From Bacillota bacterium (GTDB lineage: Bacteria > Bacillota_I > Bacilli_A > Acholeplasmatales > Acholeplasmataceae): a DNA stretch of 12,516 nt. The stretch spans positions 1 through 12,516 of the forward strand of contig JAEWVV010000001.1 in NCBI GenBank assembly GCA_023458995.1, given 5' to 3'. Shown here one piece after another: positions 7,203-12,516 of this stretch (positions are counted from its first letter, which is position 1; each line of letters starts with the position of its first letter). A program made the translations under genes and the position numbers. The notes under the pieces are model-generated. The model was given only the letters and a program-made list of their open reading frames with translations, was not told where the DNA came from and did not search any database.

Positions 7203-7231
7203 TTGTCATTCTTGAGTGATTGTGGTATGAT
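7203..7231 (+). promoter_or_regulatory. Promoter of the DEAD-box helicase leader
   Basis: TTGTCA (7203-7208) and TATGAT (7226-7231) are separated by exactly 17 nt, one of the best promoter matches in the window. Transcription would begin near 7238, leaving about 155 nt of untranslated leader before the helicase ATG. Confidence 0.75.
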
Positions 7232-7237
7232 TGTTAT

Positions 7238-7393
7238 GCTTCTTGTTGGATGAACATTAAAACTTGAAGTTCTTAGTTACTTTACGCAATCTTAACTTTA
7301 AAATAGTATGAGTTATTAAGCGTTATTTGGCTTCGATCCATAACGCTTTTTTCTATGGTTAAGTTCATCCTTAAAAAAAACAAGGAGAATGAC
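7238..7393 (+). promoter_or_regulatory. Structured 5' leader of the helicase gene, candidate attenuator
   Basis: Three pairings were found by eye. (a) A terminator hairpin, AAGCGTTAT (7318-7326) with ATAACGCTT (7340-7348), is followed by T6. (b) A competing antiterminator pairs ACGC (7284-7287) and TTAA (7292-7295), separated by a 4-nt bulge, with the continuous TTAAGCGT (7316-7323); it would consume the terminator's 5' arm. (c) A long-range 8-bp helix pairs GGATGAAC (7248-7255) with GTTCATCC (7363-7370), closing the whole element just before the ribosome binding site AAGGAG (7382-7387). No promoter lies between the terminator and the gene, so helicase expression must read through it. The element fits no riboswitch or leader class that I recognise. 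Confidence 0.5.
7318..7352 (+). terminator. Intrinsic terminator inside the helicase leader
   Basis: A perfect 9-bp stem (7318-7326/7340-7348) with a 13-nt loop is followed by a T-run ending at 7352. It could end read-through from the fru operon, which has no convincing terminator of its own, and also attenuate transcripts from the 7203 promoter. Confidence 0.72.
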
Positions 7394-8782
7394 ATGACAT
7401 TTCAAGAATTAAACATTATTACCCCAATTTTAAAAGCGATTGAAGCTGAAGGATACCTAAATCCTTCACCCATTCAAGAAAGCGCAATTCCCGTCTTACT
7501 TGAGGGAAAAGATTTATTAGGAAGTGCACAAACTGGAACAGGAAAAACGTTAGCGTTTGCTGTACCCATTTTACAAGGTCTTTATGAAGATGTTAAAAAT
7601 CGTCAAGTTAAGCCAGTTATTAAAGCACTTATTTTAGCACCAACAAGAGAACTCGCAGAACAGATTAAAGACTCATTTAGAACTTATGGTAAATATGTAG
7701 GTGCTAAAACAGAAGTTATCTACGGCGGTGTTTCACAAAAGAATCAAGAGATTGCTTTAAGAAAAGGCCTTGATGTTTTAATTGCTACACCAGGTAGACT
7801 GATGGACCTTATGAATCAAAACTTAGTATCACTTAAAGATGTGAAATATTTTGTTTTAGATGAAGCAGATCGTATGCTCGATATGGGATTTATTAGAGAT
7901 GTCAAAAAGATCGTAGCTGAATTACCTAAAGAAAGACAGACAGCACTGTTTTCTGCAACTGTTCCTAACGATATCTTAAGTCTTGCCGAGAGTATGCTTA
8001 TTGATCCTGTGCGTATTGCAGTCACACCAGTTGAAACAACCGTTGAAAAGATTAAACAATCTCTTTATTATGTCTTAAAAAAAGATCGTACGAATTTACT
8101 CATTGATTTACTTGTAAATCCTAAAATGTCATCTGTATTAATTTTTACAAGAACGAAACATGGTGCAAATAAACTCGTTAAAGAACTTCTTGCATATGGT
8201 GTAAAAACAGATGCAATTCATGGTAATAAATCACAAAATAACAGACAAAGAGCATTATCTGATTTTAAGAGTGGAAAACTTCGGGTTTTGGTTGCAACCG
8301 ATATTGCAGCAAGAGGTATCGATATTGATGAGTTATCACATGTAATCAACTACGATTTACCAGAAACACCTGAAACTTATATCCACCGTATTGGTAGAAC
8401 AGGTAGAGCTGGATTATCAGGAGAAGCTTATTCATTTTGTCATCCTGAAGAACTCAATCTTTTAAAGGCAATTGAAAAGCATATTAAAGAAAGTATTTAC
8501 GTTGTTAAAAACCATCTATTCGCAAAAGAGATGAACCTAGATGTTAAAACTTCTGACACTAAAAAACAAGATAAACCTAAAAAGAGGTTATCTTCATCAA
8601 ACCAAAAACAAAATCAGAACGTAAAACAAAATACAACAAAACCAAAATCAAATGGATTTAAACCTAACAATCAAAAATCAGTCGATGATAAAAAGAATCG
8701 TGTAGGATATGCATTTCAATCAAAACCAAAATCAAGCTACAAACCAAAATCAAAAATGCGGTATCAAACTTCATCTAAGTAA
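7394..8782 (+). CDS. DEAD-box ATP-dependent RNA helicase, RhlE-like
   Basis: This 462-residue cytosolic helicase unwinds or remodels RNA, probably in ribosome assembly or mRNA decay. All core motifs are present: Q motif PSPIQ (24-28), motif I AQTGTGKT (45-52), Ia PTRELAEQ (83-90), Ib TPGRL (132-136), II DEAD (156-159), III SAT (187-189), IV LIFTRTK (249-255), V ATDIAARGIDI (301-311) and VI HRIGRTGR (331-338). The spacing is closest to the RhlE branch. After about residue 385 comes a basic, low-complexity tail rich in Lys, Asn, Gln and Ser with repeated KPKS units, probably a disordered RNA-binding tail. The start is ATG 7394, with AAGGAG 6 nt upstream; an open stretch before it lies in the leader RNA. 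The gene appears monocistronic, with its own promoter and terminator. Confidence 0.95.
   Translation: MTFQELNIITPILKAIEAEGYLNPSPIQESAIPVLLEGKDLLGSAQTGTGKTLAFAVPILQGLYEDVKNRQVKPVIKALILAPTRELAEQIKDSFRTYGKYVGAKTEVIYGGVSQKNQEIALRKGLDVLIATPGRLMDLMNQNLVSLKDVKYFVLDEADRMLDMGFIRDVKKIVAELPKERQTALFSATVPNDILSLAESMLIDPVRIAVTPVETTVEKIKQSLYYVLKKDRTNLLIDLLVNPKMSSVLIFTRTKHGANKLVKELLAYGVKTDAIHGNKSQNNRQRALSDFKSGKLRVLVATDIAARGIDIDELSHVINYDLPETPETYIHRIGRTGRAGLSGEAYSFCHPEELNLLKAIEKHIKESIYVVKNHLFAKEMNLDVKTSDTKKQDKPKKRLSSSNQKQNQNVKQNTTKPKSNGFKPNNQKSVDDKKNRVGYAFQSKPKSSYKPKSKMRYQTSSK
8641..8753 (+). repeat. Short repeats encoding KPKS units in the helicase tail
   Basis: ACCAAAATCAA occurs at 8641-8651, 8725-8735 and 8743-8753, in the same frame each time, encoding the Lys-Pro-Lys-Ser units of the tail. 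The last two copies are 18 bp apart, so slippage could change tail length between strains. Confidence 0.6.
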
Positions 8783-8786
8783 AATT

Positions 8787-8828
8787 AGGGCAACAACAAA
8801 TTTAATTTATTTGTTATAGCCCTTTTTT
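8787..8828 (+). terminator. Intrinsic terminator after the helicase gene
   Basis: AGGGC (8787-8791) pairs with GCCCT (8819-8823), and inside it AACAAA (8795-8800) pairs with TTTGTT (8810-8815). A run of T follows to 8828. It begins 5 nt after the helicase stop. Confidence 0.88.
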
Positions 8829-8859
8829 AATAAATAGAGTCTATCAACATAAAAAATGA

Positions 8860-8865
8860 TATGAT
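8860..8865 (+). promoter_or_regulatory. Probable -10 element of the GNAT-SGNH operon
   Basis: TATGAT (8860-8865) lies 81 nt before the next start codon, just after the helicase terminator. The -35 region is poor (GAGTCT at 8837-8842). The leader then contains ATCCAT (8872-8877) and ATGGAT (8893-8898), a 6-bp inverted repeat that could be a hairpin or an operator. Confidence 0.45.
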
Positions 8866-8946
8866 AAAGGTATCCATAGACTGATTTATTTGATGGATTA
8901 ATTAATATTTATAAAGAGATAAATGAATATATCTTGGAGGTTCACT

Positions 8947-10110
8947 ATGTCCATAATCATAGAAACAGAGCGTTTAATTCTTAAACCAGTTCAAGTCTCA
9001 GATGCTGAAGCAATCTTTCATTTTTTTACACCCAATGTAACAACCTACATGTATCCAGCACCAGCAAAAGCAATTGATGATACACTGCAGTTCATTAATT
9101 ACTCAATTAAGATGAGAGAAGAACAAAAAGAAATCGTATGGGTTGCTCGTCTTAAATACGATGACCGTTTTGTTGGTTGTATGGGACTCCATAAAATTAA
9201 CACAAAAACTCCTGAATTAGGTATTTGGATTCAAGAAGGTCTTTTTGGTAAAAAGCTTGGACTTGAAGGTATGACTGAAATCGTTAAATATGCGAGAACG
9301 AATGTAGTTCATGATTATTTGGTCTATCCGGTGGATCGAAGAAATAAGGCATCAAGAAATATCCCCGAAACATTAGGTGGTATATATCAAAATCACTATA
9401 AGAAGATTTCACAAAGTGGATTTGAATTAGATATCATTGAGTATTTTATTTATCCTACTTTACCCAAGAATTATAAGAAAGAAGTCATCCTCTTTCAAGG
9501 CGATTCAATTACGGATTGTGGAAGAAATCGAAATGATCTTTACCATCTGGGTGATGGTTATGTGAGTGACTTAAAAGAATCATTTCCAAATCAAATACTG
9601 ATTAATAAAGGCATTAGCGGTGATCGCACTGAAGAGTTAATGAATAGATGGGATGAAGATGTCATCATCCATAAACCTGATATTTTAACGTTATTATGTG
9701 GTGTTAATGATGTATGGCATTATTATCATTTTGGCAAACCGATTGATAAAGAAACATTTAAGTCAAACTATATTAAACTGATTGAACAGACTAGAAGTAA
9801 ACTTCCCCAAACTGAGATGGTATTAATCGAACCTTTCAGTTTTCAAATAGGCGCATTTCATCCAACATGGAGACCGATGCTTGATGAATTTATTGAAGTC
9901 GTGAGAATGCTTGCTAAAACGTATGAATTACCACTCATTAAAATGGATGATCATATGAAATATTGGGAGAAAACCTATGGTAGGGAAGCACTTTTAGGTG
10001 ATGGTGTTCATCCAACAGAACTCGGCCATCAAATGATTGCACATGTCTTAAAACCAGTACTTCGTGATCTTGTATTAAAGATTCAAATAAAACGTAATGA
10101 TAATAAGTGA
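8947..10110 (+). CDS. GNAT N-acetyltransferase fused to SGNH/GDSL hydrolase
   Basis: This 387-residue protein has two domains. Residues 1-~168 form a RimJ/RimL-type GNAT acetyltransferase: opening IETERLILKPVQVSDAEAI, an acetyl-CoA loop region LFGKKLG (99-105) and the late DRRNKASRNIPETLGG (130-145). Residues ~178-387 form a complete SGNH esterase: block I FQGDSITD with Ser187, block II NKGISGDRT with Gly222/Gly225, block III CGVNDVW with Asn254, and block V DGVHPTELGH with Asp352 and His355. All catalytic and oxyanion residues are present. It could add acetyl groups with one half and remove acyl esters with the other; the substrate is unknown. The start is ATG 8947, with TTGGAGG 6 nt upstream. 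No signal peptide is visible, so it is cytosolic. It is followed 9 bp later by a ClbS/DfsB-family gene. Confidence 0.9.
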   Translation: MSIIIETERLILKPVQVSDAEAIFHFFTPNVTTYMYPAPAKAIDDTLQFINYSIKMREEQKEIVWVARLKYDDRFVGCMGLHKINTKTPELGIWIQEGLFGKKLGLEGMTEIVKYARTNVVHDYLVYPVDRRNKASRNIPETLGGIYQNHYKKISQSGFELDIIEYFIYPTLPKNYKKEVILFQGDSITDCGRNRNDLYHLGDGYVSDLKESFPNQILINKGISGDRTEELMNRWDEDVIIHKPDILTLLCGVNDVWHYYHFGKPIDKETFKSNYIKLIEQTRSKLPQTEMVLIEPFSFQIGAFHPTWRPMLDEFIEVVRMLAKTYELPLIKMDDHMKYWEKTYGREALLGDGVHPTELGHQMIAHVLKPVLRDLVLKIQIKRNDNK

Positions 10111-10119
10111 GGTAAAGTT

Positions 10120-10620
10120 ATGAAAAAGCCAACAACAAAACAAGAACTTCTGGATTTAAGTAAAAAAGGTTTTGAACACTTGATGGCAGAAATCGAGAAA
10201 CTACCTGCAAGAGAACGCGTCAAAGAATGGAAGACACATGATCGTGATAAAAACATACGCGATGTCATCTACCATCTCCATGCGTGGCATGAACTTCTCA
10301 TCCACTGGTTAAACATTTTAAAGGAAGGTGGGAAACCTGCAATTCCTAAAGAAGGATATACCTGGGATGACTTAGATGAACTCAATCATGAACTATGGCT
10401 TGAAGCACAAAAGTATCCACTGATGGACACATTAGAACTGTTTGAAACATCCTATAAAACATGCATGGATGCTTGTCAAGAGTTATCAGAAGATGCAATC
10501 TTTAAACCGTATTTTCCATCATTTAATCATCCAATCATTGGATTATTAGATGGATGTATGGCTGATCACTATGCATGGGCATTGGGTAAAATAAAAGAAA
10601 ATTACACAGAACAAATCTAA
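10120..10620 (+). CDS. ClbS/DfsB family four-helix bundle protein (former DUF1706)
   Basis: This 166-residue soluble protein carries the family landmarks in order: PTTKQELLDLSKKGFEHL (4-21), RDKNIRDVIYHLHAWHELL (42-60), GYTWDDLDELN (79-89), an acidic helix ending in DAIFKPYF (125-132), and DHYAWALGKI (149-158). The fold is DinB-like. The best-known member, ClbS, protects colibactin producers by opening the toxin's cyclopropane warhead; most relatives are uncharacterised, and no colibactin-type cluster is visible here. The start is ATG 10120, with GTGAGGT 6 nt upstream overlapping the end of the GNAT-SGNH gene, so the two form an operon. Several His and Asp residues suit a metal or hydrolytic site, but this is inference. 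Confidence 0.85.
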   Translation: MKKPTTKQELLDLSKKGFEHLMAEIEKLPARERVKEWKTHDRDKNIRDVIYHLHAWHELLIHWLNILKEGGKPAIPKEGYTWDDLDELNHELWLEAQKYPLMDTLELFETSYKTCMDACQELSEDAIFKPYFPSFNHPIIGLLDGCMADHYAWALGKIKENYTEQI

Positions 10621-10753
10621 TTTTTTATAAACGAAGATGATACATAAAAATGAGAAAATGACCAACTTTTAAGGTCAAAAAAAGTCTTGTTTTTAAGATG
10701 CTAAAAATACGTGTTGGAAACAGCGAAATCCCCTTAATAAAGGTGAAAAACAG
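10621..10753. other. A/T-rich intergenic region between the accessory operon and rplM
   Basis: No gene is visible. It contains a run of T directly after the stop codon, a 5-bp hairpin TGACC/GGTCA (10659-10663/10673-10677) flanked by A-rich sequence on the + strand (U-rich on the - strand), and CCTT-AATA-AAGG (10732-10743). None is a convincing + strand terminator. Confidence 0.5.
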
Positions 10754-10782
10754 TTGACAATTTGTCATTATTATAGTAATAT
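10754..10782 (+). promoter_or_regulatory. Promoter of rplM-rpsI
   Basis: A perfect -35 TTGACA (10754-10759), a 17-nt spacer and TAATAT (10777-10782) form the strongest promoter in the window, as expected for ribosomal protein genes. Transcription would begin near 10789. Confidence 0.88.
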
Positions 10783-10786
10783 GACA
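10755..10786. repeat. Overlapping TGACA/TGTCA inverted repeats across the rplM promoter
   Basis: TGACA (10755-10759) faces TGTCA (10763-10767) across 3 nt. TGTCAT (10763-10768) also faces ATGACA (10781-10786) across 12 nt. The three half-sites cover the -35, the spacer and the -10. This may be an operator, or partly an accident of the -35 sequence. Confidence 0.4.
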
Positions 10787-10788
10787 TA

Positions 10789-10857
10789 GGTACATAGTTT
10801 TATCCACTATTTAGCCCTTAAATTCAAAACCCCAAACGAATATAAGGAGAAATCAAA
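10789..10857 (+). promoter_or_regulatory. Short 5' leader of rplM, possible L13 autoregulatory leader
   Basis: About 70 nt separate the predicted transcript start from the ATG. ATAGT (10794-10798) and ACTAT (10806-10810) can form a hairpin, followed by a C/A-rich stretch and the ribosome binding site AAGGAG (10844-10849). L13 leaders are known in Bacillota, but I cannot match this one to that class by eye. Confidence 0.3.
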
Positions 10858-11289
10858 ATGAATACATTTATGGCAAATCCTCAAAATGTAACACGCAAGT
10901 GGTACGTTGTGGATGCAGAAGGAATGACATTGGGTCGCTTAGCAACTCAAGTCGCAAGCGTTTTACGCGGTAAACACAAACCAACCTACACTCCTCATGT
11001 AGATTGCGGCGATTATGTAATCGTAGTAAATGCTGAAAAAATTGAATTAACTGGAAAAAAATGGAATCAGAAGATGTATTATAGCTACTCTGGTTACAAC
11101 GGTGGTCTTAAGGAAACAGCTGCTAAAGATGTTATGGCTAAATTTCCAACACGTATGGTAGAAAAAGCAATTGTTGGTATGTTACCACATACACGTTTAG
11201 GTGAACAAATGGCAAATAAATTATTTGTCTATGCAGGTCCTGAACATAAGCACATTGCACAACAACCAGAAAAATTGGAGGTAAAATAA
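10858..11289 (+). CDS. rplM: 50S ribosomal protein L13
   Basis: This 143-residue protein is full length for L13. Typical stretches are [18 protein letters not shown] (13-30), [18 protein letters not shown] (37-54), [11 protein letters not shown] (58-68), [10 protein letters not shown] (77-86) and [12 protein letters not shown] (107-118). L13 is an early 23S rRNA-binding assembly protein of the large subunit. ATG 10858 has AAGGAG 8 nt upstream. The extra N-terminal residues before MANPQNV match the Bacillus form, so the first ATG is preferred. rpsI follows 3 nt later, as in most bacteria. Confidence 0.98.
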   Translation: MNTFMANPQNVTRKWYVVDAEGMTLGRLATQVASVLRGKHKPTYTPHVDCGDYVIVVNAEKIELTGKKWNQKMYYSYSGYNGGLKETAAKDVMAKFPTRMVEKAIVGMLPHTRLGEQMANKLFVYAGPEHKHIAQQPEKLEVK

Positions 11290-11292
11290 GTC

Positions 11293-11691
11293 ATGGCAAA
11301 AGATAAAGTTCAATACTTAGGAACAGGCCGTCGTAAGAGTTCAGTGGCACGTGTTATTTTGACTCATGGTAAAGGATCATTCTTGATCAATGGCCGTGAA
11401 TTCGAAGAATACCTACCATCTGCAGCAGTACGTCTTGACGTTCTTCAACCATTAGCACTCACTGAGAACGAAGGTAAATTTGACATTGCAGTTAACGTTT
11501 ACGGTGGTGGACTTACAGGACAAGCAGGTGCAATTCGTTTAGGTATTACACGTGCATTAATGGAAGTTAACCCAGAATTACGTTTAACATTAAAGCCAGC
11601 TGGACTTGTATCGAGAGATCCTCGTTCCAAGGAAAGAAAGAAGTACGGCTTAAAGAAAGCAAGAAAAGCATCACAATTCTCGAAGCGTTAA
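11293..11691 (+). CDS. rpsI: 30S ribosomal protein S9
   Basis: This 132-residue protein has the S9 landmarks: [12 protein letters not shown] (10-21), the [19 protein letters not shown] core, and the basic C-terminal tail [17 protein letters not shown], whose last Arg reaches the P-site tRNA in the small subunit. GGAGGT lies inside the end of rplM, about 10 nt before ATG 11293, so translation follows L13. A strong terminator begins 6 nt after the stop. Confidence 0.98.
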   Translation: MAKDKVQYLGTGRRKSSVARVILTHGKGSFLINGREFEEYLPSAAVRLDVLQPLALTENEGKFDIAVNVYGGGLTGQAGAIRLGITRALMEVNPELRLTLKPAGLVSRDPRSKERKKYGLKKARKASQFSKR

Positions 11692-11697
11692 TTCATT

Positions 11698-11726
11698 GGG
11701 ACCCTCTTGGGTCCCTTTCTTTTTTT
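11698..11726 (+). terminator. Intrinsic terminator of rplM-rpsI
   Basis: A perfect 7-bp GC-rich stem, GGGACCC (11698-11704) and GGGTCCC (11709-11715), with a TCTT loop is followed by TTTCTTTTTTT (11716-11726). It is the most stable hairpin in the window. Confidence 0.95.
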
Positions 11727-11736
11727 GTGTTATAAT
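11707..11736 (+). promoter_or_regulatory. Extended -10 promoter of the MFS gene, overlapping the rpsI terminator
   Basis: A consensus TATAAT (11731-11736) is preceded by TG at 11728-11729 (extended -10). The best -35, TTGGGT (11707-11712), lies inside the terminator's loop and 3' arm, 18 nt upstream. Transcription would begin near 11743, only about 16 nt before the start codon. Confidence 0.65.
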
Positions 11737-11758
11737 GTTTTTGTATAGGTGAATATGT

Positions 11759-12516
11759 ATGAAGCTAAATTATCGCAACACGTTTTACGTAGGTCTCATT
11801 TTCTTTATTATTTCACTGTTTTGGCAAACATATGACATGATGATTGCGCGTACGATGATTGATAAGTTTGGGTTAAATCAAACATGGTCTGGTATTGTGA
11901 TGGCAATCGATAATATTATGGCAGTAATCTTACTGCCACTTTTTGGCGCATTATCCGATAAAAGCAATTCTAAAAAAGGGAGACGTACCCCATATATCAT
12001 TGTGGGTACGATTTTATCTGCAGTTGCATTCATGGGGTTGTCGTATGCTGATTATGTACAGACACTAAAGATTGAAACGACTGATATTGTAGAAAATCAT
12101 TATGATGTTGCTTTTGGTGAGGGTATCGATTCACTTGAGAGAGATCATTGGTATATCGTCATTGATGCAATGGAATTAGAAAGAGAAAAAGCATTTAATG
12201 AAGGTACCATCAGTGGCCTTCAGTTTAGTAACTGGGAAGAATTGATTAAAGATCCAATGTTAGAGCTTTTAGATTCCAATGGCGATATTTTAAATAATCG
12301 AGATTTATCAACCATTAAAGATCTATATTATAAGTATTTATCAGAAAGAGCATGGGAAGTCACCTCATCTGATCCGACCAACTTAATCGTATTTGCAAGT
12401 ATTCTCTTTGTATCACTCGTCTCGATGGCGATATTTAGATCGCCAGCAGTCGCACTGATGCCTGACGTCACGATTAAACCACTGCGTTCAAAAGCGAATG
12501 CCATCATCACCCTGAT
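11759..12516 (+). CDS. MFS/GPH-family (SLC45-like) sugar symporter, 3'-truncated by window edge
   Basis: An ATG at 11759 with AGGTG 7 nt upstream opens a frame that runs off the right edge (252 codons plus 2 nt, no stop). Visible membrane segments are about 9-30, 43-65, 79-97 and 209-226. The TM2-TM3 loop holds a basic SDKSNSKKGRRTPY (66-79), the usual cytosolic signature of major facilitator proteins. After TM4 comes RSPAVALMPDVTIKPLRSKA (227-246), characteristic of glycoside/sucrose:cation symporters of the GPH/SLC45 group. The substrate is probably a sugar or glycoside but cannot be named. It is unusual in that residues ~98-208 form a large, charged, hydrophilic loop between TM3 and TM4, where the family normally has a short one; by the positive-inside rule it faces outside. 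Confidence 0.85.
   Translation, partial: MKLNYRNTFYVGLIFFIISLFWQTYDMMIARTMIDKFGLNQTWSGIVMAIDNIMAVILLPLFGALSDKSNSKKGRRTPYIIVGTILSAVAFMGLSYADYVQTLKIETTDIVENHYDVAFGEGIDSLERDHWYIVIDAMELEREKAFNEGTISGLQFSNWEELIKDPMLELLDSNGDILNNRDLSTIKDLYYKYLSERAWEVTSSDPTNLIVFASILFVSLVSMAIFRSPAVALMPDVTIKPLRSKANAIITL

Noticed and set aside
7236..7268. Tiny upstream open frames (ATG at 7236 and 7250, five codons each) as leader peptides for the helicase attenuator.
   Set aside because: No ribosome binding site; the first ATG coincides with the predicted transcript start, and codons show no regulatory run.
10120..10620. Colibactin or similar genotoxin biosynthesis next to the ClbS-like gene.
   Set aside because: No polyketide or peptide synthetase genes are present; family membership alone does not support it.
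10598..10626. A possible terminator of the accessory operon, AAAATTA (10598-10604) with TAATTTT (10618-10624) followed by T.
   Set aside because: The stem is all A/T with a 13-nt loop and uses part of the T-run itself; too weak to call.
10659..10677. Hairpin TGACC/GGTCA as a terminator for a minus-strand transcript.
   Set aside because: Only 5 bp, and no minus-strand gene lies to its right that would need it.
10625..10807. A 60-residue minus-strand open frame in the rplM upstream region.
   Set aside because: It crosses the consensus rplM promoter, has no recognisable protein features and is explained by A/T-rich intergenic sequence.
12328..12510. A minus-strand open frame near the right edge.
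   Set aside because: It lies antisense to the TM4 region of the MFS transporter, whose plus-strand frame is clearly coding.

Overview
This is a low-GC bacterial window that reads as Bacillota or Mollicutes, most likely an Acholeplasma-like lineage. That placement is inferred from three things: A/T-rich codon use, a Gram-positive T-box riboswitch, and strong AGGAG-type ribosome binding sites. TGA works as a normal stop here (ends of rsmI, fruK and the GNAT-SGNH gene) and Trp is encoded by TGG, which excludes the UGA=Trp mollicutes such as Mycoplasma and Spiroplasma. All recognised genes are on the + strand. No rRNA, tRNA, IS element, CRISPR array or phage gene is visible.

Layout. (1) 1-1251: the end of a TerB-like gene overlaps rsmI (16S rRNA methyltransferase) by one base. 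(2) 1248-4083: a promoter, a Met-specific T-box leader (specifier AUG at 1369-1371), metG, and a yitT-family membrane protein gene overlapping the end of metG; the unit closes with an intrinsic terminator. (3) 4084-7181: a fructose operon, fruK followed by separate PTS IIA, IIB and IIC proteins and a dedicated HPr, with a direct repeat upstream that may be an operator. (4) 7203-8828: a RhlE-type DEAD-box RNA helicase gene behind a strong promoter and a leader of about 155 nt. The leader contains a terminator hairpin, a competing antiterminator pairing and a long-range helix, so it looks like an undescribed attenuator. (5) 8860-10620: a two-gene accessory operon encoding a GNAT acetyltransferase fused to an SGNH/GDSL esterase and a ClbS/DfsB-family protein. 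(6) 10754-11726: rplM-rpsI with a consensus promoter, overlapping inverted repeats, a short leader and a strong terminator. (7) 11759-end: the first 252 codons of an MFS/GPH sugar symporter with an unusually large loop between TM3 and TM4, cut by the window edge.

How the parts work together. The fru operon would import fructose as fructose-1-phosphate (PEP, then EI, HPr, IIA, IIB and IIC) and FruK would convert it to fructose-1,6-bisphosphate. The T-box couples MetRS, and by co-transcription the YitT protein, to uncharged tRNA-Met. The most novel items are the helicase leader (7203-7393), the acetyltransferase-esterase fusion with its ClbS-like partner, and YitT under Met T-box control.
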